Under the pieces are notes generated by a model. The model saw nothing but the letters and a program-made list of their open reading frames with translations. It was not told the origin of the DNA and made no database searches. Made by a program: the position numbers and the translations under genes. A stretch of 23,309 bases of DNA, from contig JAUWIR010000008.1 of the NCBI GenBank assembly GCA_030605265.1, positions 1 to 23,309 of the forward strand. Reading direction: 5' to 3'. Below, piece after piece: positions 8,545 through 16,113 of this stretch (the first letter of the stretch is position 1; the number at the start of each line of letters is the position of its first letter). The stretch is from Pseudomonadota bacterium (GTDB lineage Bacteria > SZUA-182 > DTGQ01).

Positions 8545-8771
8545 TTAGACAGGATCAAAACCACCTTTATTCCATGGATTACACCTTATTAACCTTTTAA
8601 CTATTTTAATTGAACCTATAAGTATGCCATATTTTATGATACTTTGAATGGCATATTGTGAACATGTTGGATAAAAGCGACAAGAAGGGGGATAAAGGGG
8701 AGAGATTATATTTCTATAAATTTGTAAAAAAAAATAATGATCTTAGTTATTCCTTTTGTAAATAATTTCAT
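8545..8771 (-). pseudogene. yidD: yidD, membrane insertion efficiency factor, with a one-base frameshift at an A9/U9 run
   Basis: YidD is a small membrane-associated protein that assists YidC. The ATG at 8771 overlaps the rnpA stop as ATGA and encodes MKLFTKGITKIIIFF, but that frame then hits TAA at codon 22. In the adjacent frame the rest of YidD reads cleanly: QIYRNIISPLYPPSCRFYPT, CSQYAIQSIIKYGIL, then RCNPWNKGGFDPV, and TAA at 8545-8547. The frames would join exactly if the run of nine A on the plus strand (8726-8734) were ten, giving 75 aa, the usual length. The second frame has no ATG, GTG or TTG of its own before the conserved part. It may be a sequencing error, a real mutation, or a polymerase-slippage site. 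Confidence 0.85.
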
Positions 8772-9124
8772 GCTTTTTTAGGTGAATTTAACAGTAAAAA
8801 TAGTTTGTCTTTTAAAATTTTATATGATATTTTTTTTGCTTTTCTAGTTGGTATTATTATGTAATCGTTTCCTTCACTAAATTCCATTTTATTCGTCCTG
8901 TAAATCTCTCTTATACGTCTTTTCATCCTGTTGCGATTTACAGCATTTCCGAATTTTCTAGAGATAACTACGGCAATTCTTGAAAAATGAAAAGAATTAT
9001 TATGCCTGTAGATGATAAAGTAGCTATCTCTTAGTTTAATACCATATTGAAATATATTCTGAAATTCTTTTTTTCTTTTTAATTTTTCTTTCTTTTTAAA
9101 AGTATTTACAGGCCGTTTAATCAC
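8768..9124 (-). CDS. rnpA: Ribonuclease P protein component
   Basis: 118 aa, typical size. It is the protein cofactor of RNase P, which binds the 5' leader of pre-tRNA and supports maturation by the catalytic RNA. The sequence is strongly basic, with LKRKKEFQNIFQYGIKLRDS at the N-terminus and the family signature NAVNRNRMKRRIREIYR (RNR motif) at about residues 70-86. The start appears to be GTG at 9124, overlapping the last 8 nt of rpmH, as often seen in this pair. No better ATG lies nearby before the conserved region. The stop overlaps the yidD start by ATGA. Co-transcribed from the rpmH promoter. Confidence 0.95.
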   Translation of the reverse strand: MIKRPVNTFKKKEKLKRKKEFQNIFQYGIKLRDSYFIIYRHNNSFHFSRIAVVISRKFGNAVNRNRMKRRIREIYRTNKMEFSEGNDYIIIPTRKAKKISYKILKDKLFLLLNSPKKA

Positions 9125-9257
9125 TAACAGTTAATCTTTTTCTTCCTTTCCTTCTTCTTGCGTTAATAATTTTTCTTCCATCTTTAGTACTCATCCTTTT
9201 TAAAAATCCGTGTTTACGGAGTCTCTTTCTTCTTTTTGGTTGATATGTTCTTTTCAT
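9117..9257 (-). CDS. rpmH: 50S ribosomal protein L34
   Basis: 46 aa, translated by hand: MKRTYQPKRRKRLRKHGFL, then KRMSTKDGRKIINARRRKG and RKRLTVSD. Both the length and the K/R-rich sequence are diagnostic of bL34, a small basic protein of the large ribosomal subunit. A strong AGGAGG ribosome site (9266-9271, minus) precedes the ATG. It is the first gene of the leftward origin-proximal operon, directly behind a near-perfect promoter, as in many bacteria where rpmH and dnaA diverge at oriC. Confidence 0.97.
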   Translation of the reverse strand: MKRTYQPKRRKRLRKHGFLKRMSTKDGRKIINARRRKGRKRLTVSD

Positions 9258-9291
9258 TAATGATTCCTCCTAATTTTAAGTTAGAAGGAGA

Positions 9292-9321
9292 ATTATAAAC
9301 TTTCTCATTTGTTATTGTCAA
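9292..9321 (-). promoter_or_regulatory. Consensus sigma-70 promoter of the rpmH operon
   Basis: On the minus strand: -35 TTGACA (9321-9316, perfect), 18-nt spacer, -10 TATAAT (9297-9292, perfect). Start of transcription would be near 9285, giving a leader of about 28 nt that contains AGGAGG. It probably serves rpmH, rnpA, yidD and perhaps the genes on to parB and U32, since I see no clear terminator before them. Confidence 0.85.
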
Positions 9322-9344
9322 GAAAATATCCTATTAAAAAAACA

Positions 9345-9373
9345 TTGAAAGAAACAAAAAAGTTTGATATACT
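9345..9373 (+). promoter_or_regulatory. Sigma-70-type promoter of dnaA
   Basis: -35 TTGAAA (9345-9350), 17-nt spacer, -10 TATACT (9368-9373). Transcription would start near 9380, so the DnaA boxes at 9436-9467 fall inside a leader of about 88 nt rather than over the promoter. DnaA bound there could act as a roadblock or affect initiation of translation. Confidence 0.7.
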
Positions 9374-9435
9374 AGTTGCTTACCTAAGATACTAATTTAT
9401 TTAATCTTACTAACTAATAATTTCGTTATATATGC

Positions 9436-9467
9436 TTATCCACATGTGTGGATAAAATTGTGGATAA
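9436..9467. promoter_or_regulatory. Three perfect DnaA boxes, probable part of oriC
   Basis: TTATCCACA at 9436-9444, TGTGGATAA at 9447-9455 and TGTGGATAA at 9459-9467: three exact copies of the consensus in 32 bp. The first is inverted relative to the others. The last box touches the dnaA ATG at 9468. AT-rich sequence lies to the left. Together with the change of gene direction between rpmH and dnaA this marks the origin region. Confidence 0.88.
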
Positions 9468-10805
9468 ATGAGCAATATTTGGGATAAAACACTTAGTCTT
9501 ATACAAGAAAGAATAAATCACCAAAGTTTTGAAACATGGTTTATTCCTACTCAATATCTTTCCTGTGAAAATGGTCTTCTATTTATTAGGGTTCCAAATA
9601 TATTTTATAAAACATGGCTGGTTGAACATTACATGGATATTATTACACAATCTTTAAAAACTATATCTCCTATTGAATTGTCTTTGCAGTTAGTAATTGA
9701 CGAGGAAAATATACAAAATTCATTTCCAATAAATAAAAAAAGAATTGATACAGGTCAAAATCATTCTCCCAAATCTACTGTTCCTTTGCCTTCACTAAAT
9801 CCAAAATATCAATTTCAGACCTTTGTAGTAGGAACTAGTAATCAATTTTCTCATGCAGCCGCTTTAGCTGTTGCCGAGCATCCGTCTCTTACCTATAATC
9901 CCCTTTTTATTTATGGAGGTGTCGGATTAGGGAAAACGCATTTACTTCATGCAATAGGTCACTATATTTTTGATAGGTATAAAGATTTCAAAATTGTTTA
10001 TACTCAAGCTGAAAAATTTACCAATGAACTTATTAACTCTATTAGATACGATAATATGAACAATTTTCGTAATAAATATCGAGACATTGATGTATTACTA
10101 ATTGATGATATCCAATTTATTGCAGGTAAAGAACGAACAGAAGAAGAATTTTTTCATACTTTTAATTCTCTTTTTGAAGCACATAAACAAATTATTATTT
10201 CCAGTGATAGCCCGCCAAAGGAAATCCCAACTATTGAGGAGCGGCTTCGTTCGAGATTTGAATGGGGGCTTATTTCTGATATTCAACCCCCGGAATTAGA
10301 AACAAAAATCGCCATATTAATGAAAAAAGCAGAAGCAGAAAATATTAATTTACCAGATGAAGTAGCTTTTTTTGTTGCAAGTAAGATAAAATCAAATATT
10401 AGGGAATTGGAAGGTTGTCTTATTAAATTAGGTGCCTATTCTTCTCTTAATTCTTTAGAAATATCTTTAGCTATGGCTAAAGATATTTTAAATGATCTTT
10501 TTGCTAATGATGATAAATTTATAAGTATTGAGTCTATTCAAAAAATTGTTTGTAAAAACTTTTCCATGAAATTATCAGATCTAAAATCGAAAAATAGAAG
10601 TAGAGCAATATCATTTCCTCGTCATATAGCTATGTATCTTTGTAGAAAAATAACCAATCAATCACTTCCCAAAATAGCAGATTCCTTTGGTGGAAAAGAT
10701 CATACTACCGTTCTTCATGCATGTGAAAAAATTAAAAAAATGATCGAAAAAGATAGTGATCTTAGATATAAAATAAATCATTTAGTTAATTTAATAAAAA
10801 AATAG
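9468..10805 (+). CDS. dnaA: Chromosomal replication initiator protein DnaA
   Basis: 445 aa, normal length. It binds DnaA boxes, melts the origin and loads the helicase. Domain I: SNIWDKTLSLIQERINHQSFETWF (residues 2-25). A variable linker runs to about residue 110. The AAA+ domain opens at YQFQTFVVGTSNQFSHAAAL with Walker A GGVGLGKTH at 150-158 and Walker B VLLIDDIQF near 208. The C-terminal DNA-binding domain carries the DnaA signature GGKDHTTVLHACEKI near 415-429. The start is fixed by the conserved N-terminus, yet no Shine-Dalgarno is visible because a DnaA box fills that position. gyrB, not dnaN, follows. Confidence 0.98.
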   Translation: MSNIWDKTLSLIQERINHQSFETWFIPTQYLSCENGLLFIRVPNIFYKTWLVEHYMDIITQSLKTISPIELSLQLVIDEENIQNSFPINKKRIDTGQNHSPKSTVPLPSLNPKYQFQTFVVGTSNQFSHAAALAVAEHPSLTYNPLFIYGGVGLGKTHLLHAIGHYIFDRYKDFKIVYTQAEKFTNELINSIRYDNMNNFRNKYRDIDVLLIDDIQFIAGKERTEEEFFHTFNSLFEAHKQIIISSDSPPKEIPTIEERLRSRFEWGLISDIQPPELETKIAILMKKAEAENINLPDEVAFFVASKIKSNIRELEGCLIKLGAYSSLNSLEISLAMAKDILNDLFANDDKFISIESIQKIVCKNFSMKLSDLKSKNRSRAISFPRHIAMYLCRKITNQSLPKIADSFGGKDHTTVLHACEKIKKMIEKDSDLRYKINHLVNLIKK

Positions 10806-11027
10806 TCTGTTTAATAAGGTGTGAATACCTTGTGGATTAATTCTGAGTTATTTTTTTAAAATTTAAAACATGATAAGTTATACACAAATAATAAACAAAA
10901 AAGTAAAAAAGTAATGTTAGCTTAATTAACTGATTATTAAAAGAGATAAATCCTTTTAATAATTATGCACAAGTACTATTAGTACTATAATAGTAATAAT
11001 TAAAAATATAAAAAAAAGAAAAATAAA
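10806..11027. promoter_or_regulatory. dnaA-gyrB intergenic region, candidate second half of oriC
   Basis: 222 AT-rich bases without a gene. DnaA-box-like sites: TGTGGATTA (10831-10839, one mismatch), TTATACACA (10878-10886) and TTATGCACA (10963-10971); the last two fit the relaxed TTATNCACA form. A perfect 11-bp inverted repeat, ATTATTAAAAG / CTTTTAATAAT, spans 10933-10963 with a 9-nt spacer and runs into the third box. A TATAAT at 10986-10991 could be the gyrB -10 element, with only a weak -35. Bipartite origins flanking dnaA are known from Bacillus and Helicobacter; that this is one is inference. Confidence 0.6.
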
Positions 11028-13433
11028 ATGACAAATGATTATACTGCAAAAAATATAAAAGTATTAGAGGGCTTAGAGGCTGTTAGAAAAAGACCTTCTA
11101 TGTATATTGGAAATACATCTACTATAGGTCTTCATCATTTAGTATTTGAAGTTACTGATAACAGTATTGATGAAGCGCTTGCCGGTTATTGTGATTTCAT
11201 CGAAGTAATTATCCACATAGATAATAGTGTAACAATCATTGACAATGGTCGAGGTATTCCAACTGAGATTCATGAAGAAGAAGGAATATCGGCAGCTGAA
11301 TTAGTATTGACAAGACTTCATGCAGGTGGAAAGTTTGATGATAAATCCTATAAAGTATCAGGTGGGCTTCACGGGGTAGGCGTATCAGTGGTAAATGCTT
11401 TGTCAAGTTGGTTAAAACTTGAAATACGTCGTAATGAAAAGGTCTATCAGCAAAAATTTGAAAGAGGTAACCCTAATAATTCACTGCAGCTAATTGGACA
11501 AACTAAAAAAACCGGTACCAGAATTAGTTTTCTTCCTGATACGGCCATTTTTGAATCAATTGAATTTAGTTATGACATTCTTGCTAATAGATTAAGAGAA
11601 ATGTCTTTTTTAAATAAAGGGTTAACTATTAGCATTAAGGATGAGAGAACAGATAAAAAAAATACTTTTTTTTATGAAGGCGGTATAGTTTCCTTTGTAA
11701 AGCATCTTAACAAGAACAAAATCTCTTTGCATAATGACCCTATTTATTTTTTTCAGGAAAGAGATAATATTTCAGTTGAATTAGCTTTGCAATATAATAA
11801 CGGTTTTAATGAACAAATTTTTACTTATGCAAATAATATTAATACCCATGAAGGAGGGTCCCATTTAAGTGGTTTAAAAACTGCTTTAACCAGAGTATTG
11901 AACCAATATGGGGACAAAAAAAATTATTTCAAAAATTTAAAATATACTTTAAGTGGAGAAGATGCTCGAGAAGGTCTGACGGCAGTAATTAGTGTAAAAC
12001 TTCCTGATCCGCAATTTGAAGGCCAAACAAAGACAAAATTGGGAAATAGTGAAGTACGTGGCATTGTTGATTCGATTGTTACCGAGAAATTAAGCCAATT
12101 CCTGGAAGAAAATCCTGATTATGCTAAAAAAATAATCGAAAAAATGATTAGTGCTGCTAGAGCTCGGGATGCCGCCAGAAAAGCAAGGGATTTGGCAAGA
12201 CGTAAAAGTGTATTAAATTCTCATTCACTTCCCGGTAAATTGGCTGATTGTGCAGAAAAGGACCCAACACTCTGCGAAATATTTTTAGTAGAGGGAGATT
12301 CTGCAGGAGGATCTGCGAAACAGGGAAGAAATCGGCAATACCAAGCTATTCTTCCTTTAAAAGGAAAGATTATAAATGTTGAAAAAGCCCGTTTTGATAA
12401 AGTATTAGGTAATGAAGAAATAAAAATTTTGATAACCGCTTTAGGTATGGGAATAGGCGAAGAACATTTCGATGTATCAAAAAGTCGTTATCATAAAATT
12501 ATAATTATGACTGATGCCGATGTTGATGGAGCACATATTCGAACTTTACTACTAACTTTTTTCTATCGGCATATGGCCCAGATAGTTGATAACGGGTATT
12601 TATATATAGCTCAACCGCCTTTATTTAAAGTAAAAATGGGCAAAGAAGAATTATATATCAAAGATGAAAAATTAATGCAAAGTTATTTATTAAATAAAGG
12701 GACTAAAAATATACAATTGGTTGAAGGGGATAAGATATTTGAAAAAGAGGAATTGACTCTTTTACTAAATAAAATAATTAATTTTTTAAGTGTAATGTCA
12801 ATAGTGAAAAAAGAAAAGGTCCCTGAGGAAATATTATTGTTTCTTTTAATGGAAAAAGAATTTGACAAAGATGATCTCGATGATAGAGAAACATTAAAAG
12901 AAAAATTAGATGGAATGTATAAAAAATTTTCTGCATTTAATTATAATAATGAGTTTTTTGATTATTCTACTGAATTTGATGAAGAGCATGGTTGTTATAA
13001 AATAGTATTTTTGGTCAAGTCAAATGGATTTATTAATCAGCAAATTCAGATTGATTCTGAATTTCTTTCCTCTCCTGCTTTTAAAGAACTTCATTCTTTA
13101 TACAAACAGATAGAATTAGGACCACCTCCTTATGAGATACAAAGATCGACAGAGACCCATAATGTCTATTATCATAAAAATTTAATAGATACTGTTCTGA
13201 CTATGGCTAAGAAAGGAATGGTTATTCAAAGGTATAAAGGATTAGGGGAGATGAATCCTGATCAATTATGGGAAACAACGATGGATCCGGAGAAGAGGAC
13301 TTTGCTTAAAGTTAAAGTTGAAGATATTGTTGAAGTGGATGAAATTTTTAGTGTATTAATGGGTGATAATGTTGAACCGAGAAGAAAATTTATTGAAGAA
13401 AATGCTTTAAATGTAAAAAATATAGATATATAA
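11028..13433 (+). CDS. gyrB: DNA gyrase subunit B
   Basis: 801 aa. ATPase subunit of gyrase, which introduces negative supercoils with GyrA. GHKL ATPase domain: EVTDNSIDEALAG at 41-53, DNGRGIP at 72-78, LHAGGKF at 97-103, GGLHGVGVSVVNALS at 112-126; QTKTKLG follows at 333-339. TOPRIM domain: EGDSAGG (Glu422) and MTDADVDGAH (Asp496, Asp498). The C-terminal GyrA-binding part has QRYKGLGEMN at 734-743. Between TOPRIM and this part lie about 165 extra residues (about 555-720), as in the long E. coli type; short GyrB proteins of about 640 aa lack them. No good Shine-Dalgarno is visible. gyrA follows after 38 nt, probably in the same transcript. Confidence 0.97.
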   Translation: MTNDYTAKNIKVLEGLEAVRKRPSMYIGNTSTIGLHHLVFEVTDNSIDEALAGYCDFIEVIIHIDNSVTIIDNGRGIPTEIHEEEGISAAELVLTRLHAGGKFDDKSYKVSGGLHGVGVSVVNALSSWLKLEIRRNEKVYQQKFERGNPNNSLQLIGQTKKTGTRISFLPDTAIFESIEFSYDILANRLREMSFLNKGLTISIKDERTDKKNTFFYEGGIVSFVKHLNKNKISLHNDPIYFFQERDNISVELALQYNNGFNEQIFTYANNINTHEGGSHLSGLKTALTRVLNQYGDKKNYFKNLKYTLSGEDAREGLTAVISVKLPDPQFEGQTKTKLGNSEVRGIVDSIVTEKLSQFLEENPDYAKKIIEKMISAARARDAARKARDLARRKSVLNSHSLPGKLADCAEKDPTLCEIFLVEGDSAGGSAKQGRNRQYQAILPLKGKIINVEKARFDKVLGNEEIKILITALGMGIGEEHFDVSKSRYHKIIIMTDADVDGAHIRTLLLTFFYRHMAQIVDNGYLYIAQPPLFKVKMGKEELYIKDEKLMQSYLLNKGTKNIQLVEGDKIFEKEELTLLLNKIINFLSVMSIVKKEKVPEEILLFLLMEKEFDKDDLDDRETLKEKLDGMYKKFSAFNYNNEFFDYSTEFDEEHGCYKIVFLVKSNGFINQQIQIDSEFLSSPAFKELHSLYKQIELGPPPYEIQRSTETHNVYYHKNLIDTVLTMAKKGMVIQRYKGLGEMNPDQLWETTMDPEKRTLLKVKVEDIVEVDEIFSVLMGDNVEPRRKFIEENALNVKNIDI

Positions 13434-13471
13434 AAGATATAAAATTATTCAAAAATATTAGGAAAAATTGA

Positions 13472-15985
13472 ATGATTATTGAAGAATCAAAAATAATAGA
13501 TATTGAGGATGAACTAAAAAGCTCCTATCTAGATTATGCTATGAGCGTAATCATTGGTAGAGCTTTACCTGATGTAAGAGATGGATTAAAACCTGTCCAT
13601 AGAAGAATATTATACGCTATGCATGAAATTGGCCTTACCTGGAACAGGTCATTTAAAAAATCCGCACGTATTGTTGGAGAAGTCTTGGGAAAGTTTCATC
13701 CACATGGAGATGCCTCGGTTTATGATGCCATATGCAGAATGGTCCAAACATTTTCTTTACGTTATCCCCTAATAAAGGGACAGGGCAATTTTGGTTCAAT
13801 TGATGGTGATTCACCTGCAGCAATGCGATATACAGAGGTAAAACTCTCAAAAATTACTCAAAAATTTTTATCGGATATTGATAAGGAAACAGTTAATTTT
13901 ATTAAAAATTTTGATGAATCCTTAGATGAGCCGGTTGTTTTACCCTCAATAGTCCCTAATTTACTTATCAATGGTTCTTCCGGTATTGCCGTTGGTATGG
14001 CTACAAATATTCCTCCTCATAACTTAAATGAAGTAATCGATGCTTTGATCTCTATTATTGAAGATCCGGATGTTTCCGAAGAAGAAATATTTAAAATAAT
14101 AAAAGGGCCTGATTTTCCCACTGCTGGAATTATTCATGGGAAAAGGGGAATTTTAGAAGCATATAAGACTGGAAAAGGAATTATAAAAGTTCGAGGGAAA
14201 GCTGAAGTTGAAAGAGATGATAAAACTGATAAAGAAAAAATTATTATTTCCCAGATTCCCTACCAAGTGAATAAATCGAAGCTATTAGAAAATATTGCTG
14301 AATTAATAAATAGTAAAAAAATTGAGGGTATTTCGGATCTACGTGATGAGTCTGATCGCGATGGTATGCGGATTGTTATTGAGCTTAAGAGAAATGAAAT
14401 AGCTCAAGTCCTTCTCAATTATTTATATAAACATACCAACCTGGAAACAAGTTTCGGTATCAATATGGTAGCTCTGGTCAATAATCAACCAAAGCTATTA
14501 AAATTAAAAGAAATTTTACATATTTTTATTTCCTATAGGAAAGAAATAGTTATTCGAAGGACAAAATTTGAACTCAAATTAGCGGAAGAAAGGGCTCATA
14601 TACTTGAAGGTTTAAAAAAGGCCCTTGATAATATTAATCGTGTAATAGAGCTTATTCGTTCCTCAAAGACAGTAGAGCAAGCCAGAGAAGGTTTAATTTC
14701 AGAATTTGCCTTAAGTCTCATACAAGCAAAATCAATACTGGAAATGCGTTTGCAGAAACTTACTGGAATGGAAAGGGAAAGTATAGAAAAAGAATTAGAA
14801 GAAACTTATCAAAAAATAGAATATTATCGTGATGTGCTTCAAAATGAGAATTTAGTTTTAGATATAATAAAAAATGAATTACTTGATTTGCAGAAAGAAT
14901 ATAAAGATGATCGTCTCACTGAGATTATTGAAAAACAAGACGAAATTAATTATGAAGACACTCTTGTCGAAGAAGATATGGTGGTTACTGTTACCCACAG
15001 AGGTTATATAAAAAGAACATCTCTCTCCCTTTATAAAATGCAAAGAAGAAAGGGTTGTGGGGTAAGAGGTGTGAGTCCTCTTGAAGAGGATTTTACCACT
15101 CATCTTTTCGTTACTTCAACTCATAATTTTATGTTCTTTTTTGCTGATTCAGGAAGAGTATTTTGTTTAAAAATACATCAGATACCCGAGACAGGAAGAA
15201 ATGCCAAGGGTACTGCCATGGTAAATCTTTTGCCTTTAAATCCTGATGAAAAAATTGCTGCATTTTTTACAATTAAAGAGCTATTGCAAGCCGGCAATTT
15301 TTTAGTAATGGCAACAAAGAGAGGATTAATAAAAAGGGCATCCGTACAGGAATTTAAAAATATAGAGCGTTTTGGCCTCAGGGGTATACGAGGACTTATA
15401 ATTGCGGAAAATGATAAACTAATGGCTGTAAAAATAACCTCAGGGGATCTAGATATTTTTATTGGTACAAAGAAAGGAAAATCTATCAGATTTAATGAAA
15501 ATAAAGTTAGACCTACAGGAAGGGTGGCTAAAGGTTCTCGTGGTATTCGTGTTTCTAAGGAAGATGAAGTGGTAGATATGCAGATAATCAATGGTAATTC
15601 GACTATTTTAACAGTTACTGAAAATGGATTTGGTAAAAGAACGAATATTGATGAATATAGATGTCAAAACAGAGGTGGAAAAGGATCAAGAAATATTCAT
15701 TTAACAAAAAAAAATGGAGATGTTATAGGTATTAAAGAAGTATTACCTGAAGAATCATTGATGATCATTAGCAAAAAAGGGAAGTTAATTTGGATACGTA
15801 TTGATGATATTAGCGTTATAGGAAGGGATACACAAGGAGTTAAATTAATTGGGCTTGATAATGATAAAGTTGTATCAATTGCCTTAATTCCTGAAAGTGA
15901 AAGTGAGAGCGAAAGCGAAAGTGAAAATGATAATGAAACTGATCAAAATGAAGGTGAAAATAGCATTGAAGGTGAGAATGAATAA
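13472..15985 (+). CDS. gyrA: DNA gyrase subunit A
   Basis: 837 aa. Cleaves and rejoins DNA in the gyrase A2B2 complex. The breakage-reunion domain has LPDVRDGLKPVHRRILYAM at 32-50, HPHGDASVYD at 76-85 and the catalytic tyrosine Tyr120 in AMRYTE. A coiled-coil segment spans about 365-480. The C-terminal beta-pinwheel starts near 495 with repeated blades. The GyrA-box position (524-530) reads QRRKGCG against the consensus QRRGGKG, so two positions differ; a later blade keeps QNRGGKG (732-738). The last 30 residues are an acidic Ser-Glu-rich tail. TAGGAAA precedes the ATG. Operon position after gyrB favours GyrA over ParC, although the altered box leaves supercoiling strength open. Confidence 0.94.
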   Translation: MIIEESKIIDIEDELKSSYLDYAMSVIIGRALPDVRDGLKPVHRRILYAMHEIGLTWNRSFKKSARIVGEVLGKFHPHGDASVYDAICRMVQTFSLRYPLIKGQGNFGSIDGDSPAAMRYTEVKLSKITQKFLSDIDKETVNFIKNFDESLDEPVVLPSIVPNLLINGSSGIAVGMATNIPPHNLNEVIDALISIIEDPDVSEEEIFKIIKGPDFPTAGIIHGKRGILEAYKTGKGIIKVRGKAEVERDDKTDKEKIIISQIPYQVNKSKLLENIAELINSKKIEGISDLRDESDRDGMRIVIELKRNEIAQVLLNYLYKHTNLETSFGINMVALVNNQPKLLKLKEILHIFISYRKEIVIRRTKFELKLAEERAHILEGLKKALDNINRVIELIRSSKTVEQAREGLISEFALSLIQAKSILEMRLQKLTGMERESIEKELEETYQKIEYYRDVLQNENLVLDIIKNELLDLQKEYKDDRLTEIIEKQDEINYEDTLVEEDMVVTVTHRGYIKRTSLSLYKMQRRKGCGVRGVSPLEEDFTTHLFVTSTHNFMFFFADSGRVFCLKIHQIPETGRNAKGTAMVNLLPLNPDEKIAAFFTIKELLQAGNFLVMATKRGLIKRASVQEFKNIERFGLRGIRGLIIAENDKLMAVKITSGDLDIFIGTKKGKSIRFNENKVRPTGRVAKGSRGIRVSKEDEVVDMQIINGNSTILTVTENGFGKRTNIDEYRCQNRGGKGSRNIHLTKKNGDVIGIKEVLPEESLMIISKKGKLIWIRIDDISVIGRDTQGVKLIGLDNDKVVSIALIPESESESESESENDNETDQNEGENSIEGENE
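15893..15922 (+). repeat. Hexanucleotide tandem repeat in the gyrA 3' end
   Basis: Five units of GARAGY in a row (GAAAGT, GAAAGT, GAGAGC, GAAAGC, GAAAGT) encode a Glu-Ser run in the acidic tail of GyrA. Units differ only at synonymous positions, so the array has diverged while keeping the protein repeat. Confidence 0.75.
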
Positions 15986-16113
15986 TCATTTCTTTCTTTT
16001 AAATTTAAAGCATAGGAATTTTCAAAAGGAAAAATTAGTAGCAAATATATTTTATATAACATAATAATGAATAAACAGAAAAAATATAAATTTAGGAAAA
16101 CAGGAAATATATT

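Noticed and set aside
8690..8771. A second frameshift in the C-rich run of yidD
   Set aside because: On recounting the run has four C and the conserved frame reads straight through; only the A9 run breaks the gene.
10816..10831. Hairpin AAGGT/ACCTT after dnaA as a terminator
   Set aside because: The stem is only 5 bp and no T-run follows.
15178..15591. A 137-codon minus-strand open frame inside gyrA
   Set aside because: It lies wholly opposite a strongly conserved part of gyrA and resembles no family; a shadow.
15986..16113. T-box or other riboswitch upstream of serS
   Set aside because: No T-box core sequence, specifier loop or terminator hairpin is visible in the 128-nt gap.
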